From an uncultured Aquimarina sp. (lineage in GTDB: Bacteria; Bacteroidota; Bacteroidia; Flavobacteriales; Flavobacteriaceae), in assembly GCF_947496855.1 (NCBI RefSeq), contig NZ_CANMED010000009.1, positions 1-64,000 of the forward strand: DNA of 64,000 nt, given 5' to 3'. Both the position numbers and the translations under genes were made by a program. Each line of letters starts with the position of its first letter. Position 1 is the first letter of the stretch. The notes under the pieces are model-generated. The model was not told the DNA's origin. It worked only from the letters and a program-made list of their open reading frames with translations, and searched no databases. Of this stretch, positions 43,796 through 52,802 are shown piece after piece.

Positions 43796-45508
43796 ATGGC
43801 TGGACAATTTGTAAAAAATGGGGCTACCTTAAAATGCCCTTTATGTTCTGGTAGTGGTACATTGGTAGTATCACATACAGAGGTTCAGTTACAAGATACA
43901 CCTTGTGCAACAAATGGAGATAGGAGTAAATCAAATCTAGTTTTTGGAGGAGTTTGTAAAAAATGGAGAAAAAGTCCACCGCCTTGCGCAAGCGTAATTG
44001 CACCGACTCAATGGAAGGGAGTGGCAACAGATGTAGAAATTGATGGAGAATTTATGTTAGTAGAAGACTCCACGATTACTTGCAGTACTGGAAGCGTCGA
44101 TATTGGTATTGATGATACCGCTCAGATGGATGTTCCTACAGATTTACCAGATACCGAGAATGCCGTATTAAAACAGTTTTTGGTGAATGTAAGAAGACCG
44201 GATGATTACAAAGGAGAATATGGATTTGATTGGTTGCGTGATGAGTATATCTACCCAATAGAAACTATAGGGTATGATAATGCCGGATCTCCTTTTTCTG
44301 GACCTTTGAACCAACAATTACCGCTATGTAAAAATGTAGACGATCTAAAGAACGAATATAAAACAAAAGATGTAGTGAATCCTATCACTCCTTATGGAGT
44401 CGAGTATTATCCAGCATGGTTATCCATTTTTCCTGATGCTTCATATAACGGAGTGAATCAGGTCGAGTTAAATATAGAAATAGAAGAGATAGAACCATTG
44501 GTTGGTGATGCAACTGAAATTATTTTTGAATCCGCTAATGATTCGCTTATAGTCACTCCATCGCAAATAAGCTTAAGTGAACTTTTAGGAGAAAAGCAAA
44601 CTAAGGATTTAGGTGTTACGACAAAAGAGTTTTACGTAACTGAAAAAATGATCACTGTAAAATGTGAAGGGAATGCTCTGGAAAATCACGAAGAAATTAA
44701 AATTTATGCAGAGTTAGATGGAGAAAAAGAAGAAGTAGGTAAACTGATGGTCTATAATAATAGTGCTATTGCTAATGCTAATGTTATAGCAGTGAATGTT
44801 ATTATAGATGGAAATCCTGCAATTTTGAATTCTAATTATAAGACAGCTATTAAATATGAATCTACAGTTCAGTCCTTAATACATACAGAAGTTATTGATG
44901 ATGGTTTTAATATTGATAGTTTACCTGATACCGATCCAGATGTAAAAAAGTTTAAAGATGATTTTATCACGAAAAATTTGGATATAGGACCTCAATTTGA
45001 TTCGGTAAATGGATTTTTAAATGATTTGGTTAGGTTATACGATAAATATGGACATTATAAACCCGTAACTGGTATCGAAGAATTTGGCCATAATAAAACG
45101 TTCTTGTTTTATACAAATGTTACAGGAATTCTAGAAAGACAAGGCCTACCTCCTATACAATGGAGAGGACTTGCCAGCGCAGATCAAACAGATATATCCA
45201 ATGTAAAATGGGGAAATGCATGTATTATTTTTGGAGGCGGATTGTCAGAAATTCATAATGTTCCTCACGAAATAGGGCATTCTTTTTCATTACCGCATTC
45301 TTTTGAAGAAGAATTTAACACGCCTTTATTTTTCTATAGAGGATTTACAGATAACTATATGGATTATCCAACTCAATTCGAACCAGATCTTAACAAGGAG
45401 CCATTAGATAATAGATTTAGAGGTAATATGCATTCTTTCTTTAAATGGCAATGGGATATTATGAGAGAAGATAAAAGTTTGGTTTACGAGAATACTGATA
45501 TAGAATAA
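43796..45508 (+). CDS. PAAR-like (DUF4280) protein with C-terminal metzincin protease domain, 570 aa
   Basis: Residues 1-115 are a DUF4280 domain (FVKNGATLKCPLCSG, then LQDTPCATNGDRSKSNLVF and WRKSPPPCAS), a cysteine-rich spike-tip module of Bacteroidota. The middle (about 120-480) is beta-rich and unrecognised. A zinc protease motif follows: H491-E492-x2-H495-x5-H501 (HEIGHSFSLPH) with a Met-turn at M522 (DNYMDYP), the metzincin pattern. It is probably a delivered protease toxin whose tip is built in. No dedicated immunity gene directly follows, so the target or its protection is unclear. The DUF4280 part is nearly identical to that of the next gene. Confidence 0.87.
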   Translation: MAGQFVKNGATLKCPLCSGSGTLVVSHTEVQLQDTPCATNGDRSKSNLVFGGVCKKWRKSPPPCASVIAPTQWKGVATDVEIDGEFMLVEDSTITCSTGSVDIGIDDTAQMDVPTDLPDTENAVLKQFLVNVRRPDDYKGEYGFDWLRDEYIYPIETIGYDNAGSPFSGPLNQQLPLCKNVDDLKNEYKTKDVVNPITPYGVEYYPAWLSIFPDASYNGVNQVELNIEIEEIEPLVGDATEIIFESANDSLIVTPSQISLSELLGEKQTKDLGVTTKEFYVTEKMITVKCEGNALENHEEIKIYAELDGEKEEVGKLMVYNNSAIANANVIAVNVIIDGNPAILNSNYKTAIKYESTVQSLIHTEVIDDGFNIDSLPDTDPDVKKFKDDFITKNLDIGPQFDSVNGFLNDLVRLYDKYGHYKPVTGIEEFGHNKTFLFYTNVTGILERQGLPPIQWRGLASADQTDISNVKWGNACIIFGGGLSEIHNVPHEIGHSFSLPHSFEEEFNTPLFFYRGFTDNYMDYPTQFEPDLNKEPLDNRFRGNMHSFFKWQWDIMREDKSLVYENTDIE

Positions 45509-45544
45509 AAATTTTAGACAAAATACTTTTAAAACTTATGAATT

Positions 45545-46777
45545 ATGTCTGGACAATTTGTGAAAAACGGAGCTACTTTAAGTTGTCCGCTCTGTTCTAG
45601 TGATGGAGTACTTATTGTATCACATACCGAAGTACAATTACAAGATACCCCTTGTGCCACTAATGGCGACAAGAGTAAGACTAATCTCGTTTTTGGAGGC
45701 GTTTGTAAGAAATGGAGAAAAAGTCCACCGCCTTGTGCAAGTGTGATTGCTCCAACTCAATGGAAAGGAGTGGCCACCAATCTGGAAATTGATGGAGAGT
45801 TTATGTTGTTAGAAGACTCTACAATTACTTGTAGTACGGGAGGAGTCGATATTGCTATAGAAGATACAGCACAGACGGATGTTCCCACGGATTTACCAGA
45901 ATCCATGTTACAAGATGTAGAAGTACCGTTTTATGTAGAGCGTTATAGAATACCTGGATTAAATGAAGATGGAAATGCAATAGCAAATGATATGGCATAT
46001 GGTTTTGGAGAACCTAGCACTTTGATATATTCAGAAGAAGAAATACAAACTTATTCGCAGCAATATGAACAAGCCGGGTTTAATAATGCTGATCATATAA
46101 AATTTGCTAACGGAGATAGGATCACTGACAAAGCAATATATAAGACTGAAGAAATAACTGAATTACGACCTATCTTATTTAATCTTACTAGGTTGAATTT
46201 TGATTTTATGCTCTTTGATGATTTTAGAATCATGGCTTATCAACTTTCTTCTGGAGCATTAAGAGAAAATATAGCATCCATGATCGATAAATTTCAAAAT
46301 AACGAAGGAGGTATTTATGAAAATAACGATCTAAATCAGGCAGCTATTGAAAGCTCTGCAACAAAACGGTTTTGTGAGGCTTTAGAAAATGATATCACGC
46401 AAAGAATACAAAATAGAGGAGGAAATATTTCAGCAGCAGAAGATACATCTATAAGATGGCAAAGAAGACAAGGTGCTTCTCCTTCGTTTGCTAGAGGAGA
46501 AGATAACAATCTTTTTAGAGGGTTAACTATTGCAGTGAATGATATTTGGAGTTATGAGGTAAGTATCATTGAATATACTAGAAAAGGAAATGGCTATGAT
46601 ATTAAGTATGAAGTGATTTATTGGGATCATTTTGGACTAGATCTACCCGATATGCAAAAATTTTACTCGCTAGGAGCTGGATTTAGAGGCTGGTTTTTCT
46701 TACAACATGTGAGAGGCTACAAACCCTTTTTGACAAAGATTACTTTTGAAAAAGAGTTTTTTGTACCTACTTCTTAA
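45545..46777 (+). CDS. PAAR-like (DUF4280) protein with C-terminal DUF3289 domain, 410 aa
   Basis: The N-terminal 115 residues repeat the DUF4280 tip of the previous gene. The C-terminal domain (about 195-410) fits the DUF3289 family: FDDFRIMAYQLSSGALRENI, GLTIAVNDIWSYEV, HFGLDLPD and GAGFRGWFFLQHVRGYKPFL. DUF3289 domains are often joined to or beside VgrG/PAAR genes and are considered toxins; I do not know the activity. Compared with its neighbour it is the same tip with a different warhead. No immunity gene is obvious in the 116-bp gap that follows. Confidence 0.83.
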   Translation: MSGQFVKNGATLSCPLCSSDGVLIVSHTEVQLQDTPCATNGDKSKTNLVFGGVCKKWRKSPPPCASVIAPTQWKGVATNLEIDGEFMLLEDSTITCSTGGVDIAIEDTAQTDVPTDLPESMLQDVEVPFYVERYRIPGLNEDGNAIANDMAYGFGEPSTLIYSEEEIQTYSQQYEQAGFNNADHIKFANGDRITDKAIYKTEEITELRPILFNLTRLNFDFMLFDDFRIMAYQLSSGALRENIASMIDKFQNNEGGIYENNDLNQAAIESSATKRFCEALENDITQRIQNRGGNISAAEDTSIRWQRRQGASPSFARGEDNNLFRGLTIAVNDIWSYEVSIIEYTRKGNGYDIKYEVIYWDHFGLDLPDMQKFYSLGAGFRGWFFLQHVRGYKPFLTKITFEKEFFVPTS

Positions 46778-46893
46778 TTCGTAAACACGGTTTGAAAAAT
46801 TTATGGAACACAGAACAAAATAGCTAAAGCTTTAAAAAAACATCTATTAAGTTTTTATAGATAAAGAAATTTAATATTAAATCATAAGAAATT

Positions 46894-48465
46894 ATGGGTG
46901 AACATATTCAAGAAGCAATTAATGCAGCACGACAATTGATAGAGGCTCGTTCTAAAAGAATTGAAGAACTGAATAGGAATTGGGCTGATTATACAAATCA
47001 AACAACTTTTGCTACGAATGAAGCAGAAGAAGCTCTGCAGGATGCTTATTTTGCTGAGAGAAAAGAAGAAGAAATACCAATAGAGGGTGCTACAGTAGAA
47101 GTTAGAAGAGAAACATACGTTGCAAGTCCGGGGTATTATATTTCTACTTTTGCCACAGAGCACGGTGTTGATGATTGGAGAGATCTAGCCGATGCTAATA
47201 AGGATGTTTTACCTGATCCCAATAATCCACCAGCAGAGGTAGAATTGATAATTCCAAATTCAGAAGAAGTCCCGACAGAAATAGTTGTAAGTTATGTGCC
47301 AGTCAAGTCAATAACTTTGGGCAGTGATACTTATATTGTAGCAAAAGGTTTTGCATTACAAGGTAAAGAAGCAACAATTCAGGTTTTTGAAAAAAGTCCT
47401 TTTTTATTGATGGAAGCTGAAGATATTCCTTTGACATTTTTAGAATATGGATCTTTGGATCCAGAAGGAGATGACTTGATCAATGAAAACCAAACAGAAT
47501 TTAAAGCTCAATTTAATGATCAGGGAGAAGCAATTGTAAAAATACAACTAAGACCAAAAAAGGAAGATCCAGATACAGTTTATTTAGAATGGCAGGAGAA
47601 ATTTATACCCAAAGAACCCGAAGAAGGAATGACATTGCCGCCTCCGACTCAAGAAGAAATACAAATAATTGAGCCAGAACAACCATTAACTTTCGGAAAT
47701 GGTACTCCTGGAGAAGATGTATTATCTCCTACGAATCAATCAGCGAATTTTCCTCTTCCTGGGGCAAAACCGTCATTACCTCCAATTATAGATTTTTTAT
47801 GGTTAAAAGTAGAAGTAGCTGGAGATAATGGCACTTATGAAAGACGTTTTCCTGAAGAAAGAGGAGAATATTTTAGATTAGAAGTTAATAAACGTGCTCC
47901 TTGGATGGAAATTGCTATTAGAGAAGCAAAAAAGGCGAGAGGCATAGTAGAAGGAATAGAACCAATGTATACTATGGCCAAAAATTACTTGCGTTTTGTA
48001 GGAAATCCTTTTGAACCAACAAGTTCGAGAAATGGACCCTGGTGTGCTGCTTTTATGAATTGGTGTATGGAAGAAAGTGGTTATAATTATGCATTAAGCG
48101 CTAGTTCTTTAGCCCCAATCCATGAAAATTTTGATAAAAATTTCAAACAAATAAAAGTGCCTGTTTATGGATGCATAGTAGTATATGCGAACATTAGTCA
48201 ATGGAGAGGTCATACAGGTTTTTTATTTGGAATGGCAACTAATGGCGATTACATCCTTTTAGGAGGAAATCAAGATAATTCTATAAAACTAGCTCCTTAC
48301 GGAGAATCAATAGGAAGTAAAAGACTTTATGGATTTTATGTCCCAGCTGACTATGAGTTAGGGTTCAATGATCAATTAACGGATAATGACAGAAATATAG
48401 ACATTTCAAGAATACATACGGAATGGGGGATAATCCCGTCTGAAGATAAACAGGAGGTAGAATGA
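46894..48465 (+). CDS. Injected effector: marker domain, LysM-like and NlpC/P60-type amidase, 523 aa
   Basis: Residues 1-50 form a marker with INAARQLIEARSKRIEELNR and NWADYTNQTTFATNEAEEAL, shared with the gene at 49314. A LysM-like segment follows (about 75-130, GYYISTFATEHG..LADANKDVLP), then an Ig-like domain and a Pro-rich linker. The C-terminal domain has C384 in GPWCAAFMNWC and H440 in RGHTGFLFG, the TIGR02594 (NlpC/P60-like) cysteine hydrolase pattern. It should cleave peptidoglycan in the periplasm of a target cell. No signal peptide is present, consistent with injection. The next gene overlaps its stop. Confidence 0.84.
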   Translation: MGEHIQEAINAARQLIEARSKRIEELNRNWADYTNQTTFATNEAEEALQDAYFAERKEEEIPIEGATVEVRRETYVASPGYYISTFATEHGVDDWRDLADANKDVLPDPNNPPAEVELIIPNSEEVPTEIVVSYVPVKSITLGSDTYIVAKGFALQGKEATIQVFEKSPFLLMEAEDIPLTFLEYGSLDPEGDDLINENQTEFKAQFNDQGEAIVKIQLRPKKEDPDTVYLEWQEKFIPKEPEEGMTLPPPTQEEIQIIEPEQPLTFGNGTPGEDVLSPTNQSANFPLPGAKPSLPPIIDFLWLKVEVAGDNGTYERRFPEERGEYFRLEVNKRAPWMEIAIREAKKARGIVEGIEPMYTMAKNYLRFVGNPFEPTSSRNGPWCAAFMNWCMEESGYNYALSASSLAPIHENFDKNFKQIKVPVYGCIVVYANISQWRGHTGFLFGMATNGDYILLGGNQDNSIKLAPYGESIGSKRLYGFYVPADYELGFNDQLTDNDRNIDISRIHTEWGIIPSEDKQEVE

Positions 48466-48992
48466 TTATGAAAAATAAATTATACTTGTTTTATTTTTTG
48501 ATCATAAAATTGTTAGTTAGTTCCTGCACTAACGTAACTATTAATTCGATCATCAGTGAAAAAAGGACAATAAAAAAAGGAAGTATTAAAAATTATCAAA
48601 GCTGTATTAAATTTTCAGATAGCTTAAAGGTTAATGAATTTGTTGTTAATTATATTAATCATATTTATAGTAATGATCTAATCGCTTTATCTGAAAAGAA
48701 TAGTTATCCTTTAAAATTTATAGGTTCTAAAGTTGATAGTAAAGAAGAGTTTTTATTAAAATTCAAAAACTCAAAATTTAACCTTAATTCCATATTCAAT
48801 ATTGAAGTGTTTAATGAAAAAGATATCTTAATAGATTCTATAAGCTCTAAAAATACCGAAATTCTTTATAAAGATGATTTAAAAAACAAAAACTGTAAGG
48901 AAGTATTTATAGGCTTTAAAACTGGGTTATACTTAAAAATTAATAAGAGTAATAGTAAATATAAAATAATGGTAATAGATTTTGCTGGGTAA
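48462..48992 (+). CDS. Probable immunity lipoprotein to the amidase effector, 176 aa
   Basis: The ATG overlaps the effector stop (ATGA). A hydrophobic signal ends in a lipobox (LLVSSC), so the mature protein should sit in the periplasm, where a cell-wall toxin would act. The rest is a Lys/Asn-rich alpha/beta domain without a known family. Location directly behind the effector and the envelope address are the basis for calling it an immunity protein; this is inference. A second in-frame ATG at 48468 is equally possible. Confidence 0.7.
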   Translation: MIMKNKLYLFYFLIIKLLVSSCTNVTINSIISEKRTIKKGSIKNYQSCIKFSDSLKVNEFVVNYINHIYSNDLIALSEKNSYPLKFIGSKVDSKEEFLLKFKNSKFNLNSIFNIEVFNEKDILIDSISSKNTEILYKDDLKNKNCKEVFIGFKTGLYLKINKSNSKYKIMVIDFAG

Positions 48993-49313
48993 ATAACTTT
49001 CATAAACTTGAATTAGCTCATTTATATGAAAGAGGAGATATTTATTAAAGAACAAAATACTAAATAAAAAAATATTTACAGTGGATTTAATGGAAGTGCT
49101 AAGAAGTTATGATCCAGTGAGAATGGAAAACAATCTTCTTTTAGTTCCTGTTAAGGCAAATGACCAAGAAATAGAATCAACGACTCTTTACAGATTTAAA
49201 GTTAATGAAAATCGTCTAGAATTGAAATCTGTAAATTGTATAGGATGATTAGAAATAAATGGCGTCTAAATTTATGAATTATTACATTTATTTGTAATAA
49301 AAAGAATATTAGA
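48993..49313 (+). other. 321-bp gap with coding remnants
   Basis: At 48998-49048 a frame reads FHKLELAHLYERGDIY then stop, and at 49090-49248 a 52-aa frame starts MEVLRSYDPVRMENNLLLVP. The 52-aa frame has no ribosome binding site I can support. Both look like pieces of a decayed immunity or effector gene, but they could be chance. Confidence 0.4.
49090..49248 (+). pseudogene. Possible remnant ORF, 52 aa
   Basis: MEVLRSYDPVRMENNLLLVP and so on to the stop at 49246-49248, ending KSVNCIG. The frame is open upstream to 49030 without a good start. It has the composition of a real protein C-terminus and lies exactly where an immunity gene would lie after the preceding effector pair. It may be the last part of a deleted gene. 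No family recognised. Confidence 0.4.
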
Positions 49314-50915
49314 ATGAGTGGACATAAAGAAGGAATTAATGCAGCACAACAATTGATAGAAGCTCGTTCTAAAAGAATTGAGGAGATTAATCGTAATTGG
49401 GCTGATTATGCGAATCAAACAACTTTTGCTACCAATGAATCTGAAGAAGGTTTAATTGATGCTTACTTTGCAAAAAATAACGTTGAAGAGGTTAGTGTTT
49501 CTAGTGGGAACTCTTCATATCCTATAAGAAACCCTATTAACTTAGTTGATGAAAATGGAATAATGGATGAAGGAGAAATAGATCCTAACCTAAGAACTAA
49601 AAGTATAGATACCGTAGCCCAAGAAATTTTATCTGTAATTGAGAGGGATTCTTTATTAGCAGAAGGCTATCATACTAACGTTGAAGCAATACGTACAAAT
49701 CTTGAGTATAGAATATATAGGGAACCTAATAATGTTGTGGAATTTGAAATTTTTAAGAAAGAAGAAAGAGTTTCTTATGAAAAAAAAGATAATGGAATAT
49801 TAGGTGAGGATTCTTATATCCTAGTTAAAGGATTTGCCTTAAAAGATAAAGAAGCCACTGTAGAAATTTTTGAAAGGAGCCCATTTTTATTAATGGAGGA
49901 TGAAATTCCGCTTACAGTTATTCAGTATGATACTATAGGAGCAGAAGAACCAAATGAGAATACAAATAAAACCGAACTAAAAGCTATTTTTAACGATCAA
50001 GGAGAAGCTGTAGTAAAGATTAAATTTCGTCCCAAAGTAGATGATCCCGATACAGTTTTTGAAGAATGGAAAGAAAAGTTTAAACCTAAAGAACCCATTA
50101 GTCTTCCTCCTCCTTCTGTAGAAGAAATGCAACAAATAACTCCATCCGTTCCACTAACTTTTGGATCAGATGTGTCACAAATTGGGTCAGAGGTATCTAC
50201 TAATCCTGAGGATTATCCCTTACCCACTAATCAAAAACCAGAATTACCTCCGATTATAGATTTTTTATGGTTAAAAGTAAAAGTAAGTGGAGATAAACAG
50301 GATTATGAAGAGGAGTTTCTAAATGAGAGTGAACGTTCTTATTTTAGATTAGAAAGAAATCAATCCTGGGCACATAGTCAATTTGGTAATCTGATTGCTA
50401 GATTCGAATCAAGAGACGATTATAATCTATGTAATAGGACATTTCCTCCTCCGCTAAGAGAAGTTAGAGATGTGAATGTTGTGGGAACTCCTATTAGTGA
50501 GATTCAAAGACGTCAGAGTAGGGCAGTTCGAACTTTATTTGCTGTGGGAAGGTATCAGGTTATACCTAAAACAATGAATGAGGCAGTTGCTGCTTTAAAT
50601 CTTGATGTAAGTAAAAATTTTGATGAAGAAACACAAGATAGAGTTTTCAATGAATTTTTAATTGACATAAAAAGACCACCTATTATTGCATATCTAGAAG
50701 GGGATGGTGATTTGGGAGAAGCAATGTACTCAGCAGCAAAGGAGTGGGCAAGTATCGGTGTAGAAATCGGGCGCCGTATTAGCAATGATAGATTTGGTAA
50801 TCGTAGAGTTTCACAAAATGGAGAGTCTTATTATGCAGGTGACGGCTTGAATAGAGCACATATAACTCCCGAAGAGATAAGAGAAGCTTTAATAAATTCT
50901 AAAAATGGTCTATAA
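49314..50915 (+). CDS. Injected effector: marker domain and lysozyme-like muramidase, 533 aa
   Basis: It opens with INAAQQLIEARSKRIEEINR and NWADYANQTTFATNESEEGL, the same marker as the amidase effector, followed by a divergent middle, the same Ig-like domain (ILVKGFALKDKEATVEIFER) and the linker LPPIIDFLWLKVKVSG. The C-terminal 180 residues look like a lysozyme or lytic transglycosylase: E365 in IARFESRDDYNLCNR as candidate acid, with GRYQVIPKTM further on. It should cut the glycan chains of peptidoglycan, complementing the amidase. No signal peptide. The next gene overlaps by 11 bp. Confidence 0.82.
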   Translation: MSGHKEGINAAQQLIEARSKRIEEINRNWADYANQTTFATNESEEGLIDAYFAKNNVEEVSVSSGNSSYPIRNPINLVDENGIMDEGEIDPNLRTKSIDTVAQEILSVIERDSLLAEGYHTNVEAIRTNLEYRIYREPNNVVEFEIFKKEERVSYEKKDNGILGEDSYILVKGFALKDKEATVEIFERSPFLLMEDEIPLTVIQYDTIGAEEPNENTNKTELKAIFNDQGEAVVKIKFRPKVDDPDTVFEEWKEKFKPKEPISLPPPSVEEMQQITPSVPLTFGSDVSQIGSEVSTNPEDYPLPTNQKPELPPIIDFLWLKVKVSGDKQDYEEEFLNESERSYFRLERNQSWAHSQFGNLIARFESRDDYNLCNRTFPPPLREVRDVNVVGTPISEIQRRQSRAVRTLFAVGRYQVIPKTMNEAVAALNLDVSKNFDEETQDRVFNEFLIDIKRPPIIAYLEGDGDLGEAMYSAAKEWASIGVEIGRRISNDRFGNRRVSQNGESYYAGDGLNRAHITPEEIREALINSKNGL

Positions 50916-51333
50916 TATTTTCTTAATTGTTATTAGAACAATAATCTCTTGTTCCACATTATTTGGATGTAAAAGTATTATTGATAATCAAAAAAATGAT
51001 AGTGAAAATCAATTAATATACAAGAATGTAGAAAAATCAGATAAACAAAGGTCTTTTACTCTTAGTTGCGGGTCAGGTTGTGCAATGACCTATCAGGAAA
51101 TAGATATTGTAACCAACAAATTTTCACATAGAGTTAAGTTAAATGTTAGCATGTATATAGATGAGGAACTGACGGAAGAATATATTTTAACTTACATTAT
51201 AGATTGCCAAGGTATTGTTGGAACATCAATGATGCTTGAAAATGATACTGAAAACATTCTTTTTAGCGATTCGGAACAGAGTAAGAATGTATTCCAAAAA
51301 TATGCAAATCAAGTTTGTTCAGATCAAAGATAA
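50905..51333 (+). CDS. Probable immunity lipoprotein to the lysozyme-like effector, 142 aa
   Basis: Overlaps the effector 3' end by 11 bp. The N-terminus is hydrophobic with a lipobox-like SCSTLFGC, placing the mature protein in the periplasm, where a muramidase acts. The remainder is small, has a CGSGC cluster and no known family. Role inferred from position and export; the second such pair in the island. Confidence 0.68.
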   Translation: MVYNIFLIVIRTIISCSTLFGCKSIIDNQKNDSENQLIYKNVEKSDKQRSFTLSCGSGCAMTYQEIDIVTNKFSHRVKLNVSMYIDEELTEEYILTYIIDCQGIVGTSMMLENDTENILFSDSEQSKNVFQKYANQVCSDQR

Positions 51334-51466
51334 TCTAATGGTCATATCAAATAAAAGTGGTTTTCAGGGTATACTTTCTATGGAAATCATGGATGTATTC
51401 GCGGGTCTTATTTTCTACTTTTGATTAAGAGATAACACAAATATAAAACTCATAAAACCAAAACCA

Positions 51467-52780
51467 ATGAAAGGCTTATTAACCCATAAAAACCTGCTTC
51501 TAGTAATATGCAGTTTGATCATATTTTCTTGTTCTAAAGAAATAGATGGATCAGATGTTACACTTTTAAATTCTGAAAATGAGATATTACAATTCACCTT
51601 TCTTTCACAAGAAAATGGAGAATTAGATATTGATGTTACAGCTAGAATTGATCAGGAAGATAAAGTAGTGTCTGTCGTGTTACCGTTTGGCACACCGATT
51701 AGAGCATTGAAGCCCAGTATTGAAATTTCTGAAACAGCTTCCATCGTTCAGGATATAGATGTTTCTTTCGACTTTTCTACTCCAATAATATACAGTATTA
51801 TGGCAGAGGATGGTACAGTTTCGAATTATACAGTAAGAGTACGAGTAGTGGCAAGTACGGAGCGAGAAATTTTACTCACGATTTTTGAGCAAAATCCTGA
51901 TAATACGTTAGGCTGGAATATTAATAGCGAAGACATTACTACCTGGGAAGGTGTGATTTTTATTGATGGTAAAGTGGTTGCATTAGAATTAGATGATAAA
52001 GGACTTACCATATTACCACCAGAGATCTGTGATTTGTTTTACCTAAAAACACTGTCTTTAGAAAGCAATATGATTTCGGAAATCCCAAGGCAAATCGCAG
52101 ATTTGTCAAATAACCTAAGGACACTCAATCTTGGAGGGAATCAGATAGAAATAATTCCACAAGAATTTTTTAGTTTGAGGAAGTTAACTGACTTACGAAT
52201 GTATACAAACTTGTTGATAGAAATACCTTCTGATATTAATAAGCTTACAGGGCTTAGGTATTTGAGTCTTTCTAATAATTCTTTAAAAACACTACCCTCA
52301 GAGTTGTTTGAACTCTCTGAGTTAAATGCACTATTTATTAATAACGTTGAATTATTAGAAATACCTGAAGCAATAACTAATTTATCTCAATTAACCAGTT
52401 TAGGAATTTCCTCTAACTTATTAGGTTCAATCCCTGATCATGTTTTAGAGATGGAGACATTAACTAGATTAGATGTCTATAATGCTGGTATAATTGCGAT
52501 TCCTGATGACATAACAAAACTCACTAATCTAAAACGACTTCAATTGTCTGGAAATAATTTAGTCGAAATAAATGAGAATATAGGGGACTTGTTTCTCTTA
52601 GAAAATCTATTATTAAAAACAAATACAATCGAAGAAATCCCCGTTAAACTTAGTAATTTGATAAACTTGCAAGTATTGGATATTTCAGAAAATAACATTG
52701 TTTCTATGCCAAATGCGGTATGTGACTTAGTTAATACGGGAACAGAGATTGTAGTTGATATGGGAGTAGGATGTATTTAG
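51467..52780 (+). CDS. Leucine-rich-repeat lipoprotein, 437 aa
   Basis: Lipobox in LIIFSC after a signal sequence, then a beta domain (about 30-135) like the cadherin/Ig-like domains preceding surface repeats, with AEDGTVSNYTVRV. From about residue 165 on there are about ten leucine-rich repeats of 23 residues with the form LxxLxLxxNxIxxIP. It should be surface or periplasmic and bind protein or polysaccharide. It follows the effector island but has no clear link with it; it may be a separate unit. Confidence 0.88.
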   Translation: MKGLLTHKNLLLVICSLIIFSCSKEIDGSDVTLLNSENEILQFTFLSQENGELDIDVTARIDQEDKVVSVVLPFGTPIRALKPSIEISETASIVQDIDVSFDFSTPIIYSIMAEDGTVSNYTVRVRVVASTEREILLTIFEQNPDNTLGWNINSEDITTWEGVIFIDGKVVALELDDKGLTILPPEICDLFYLKTLSLESNMISEIPRQIADLSNNLRTLNLGGNQIEIIPQEFFSLRKLTDLRMYTNLLIEIPSDINKLTGLRYLSLSNNSLKTLPSELFELSELNALFINNVELLEIPEAITNLSQLTSLGISSNLLGSIPDHVLEMETLTRLDVYNAGIIAIPDDITKLTNLKRLQLSGNNLVEINENIGDLFLLENLLLKTNTIEEIPVKLSNLINLQVLDISENNIVSMPNAVCDLVNTGTEIVVDMGVGCI

Positions 52781-52802
52781 AAAGTTAGTTTGTATTAATC
52801 TA

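Noticed and set aside
41183..51333. Complete extracellular contractile injection system or prophage tail
   Set aside because: Only the spike and cargo genes are present; no sheath, tube, baseplate or AAA+ gene is in the window.
51687..51700. Second sigma-54-like TTGGCAC word
   Set aside because: It lies inside the leucine-rich-repeat gene and has no -12 element at the right distance.
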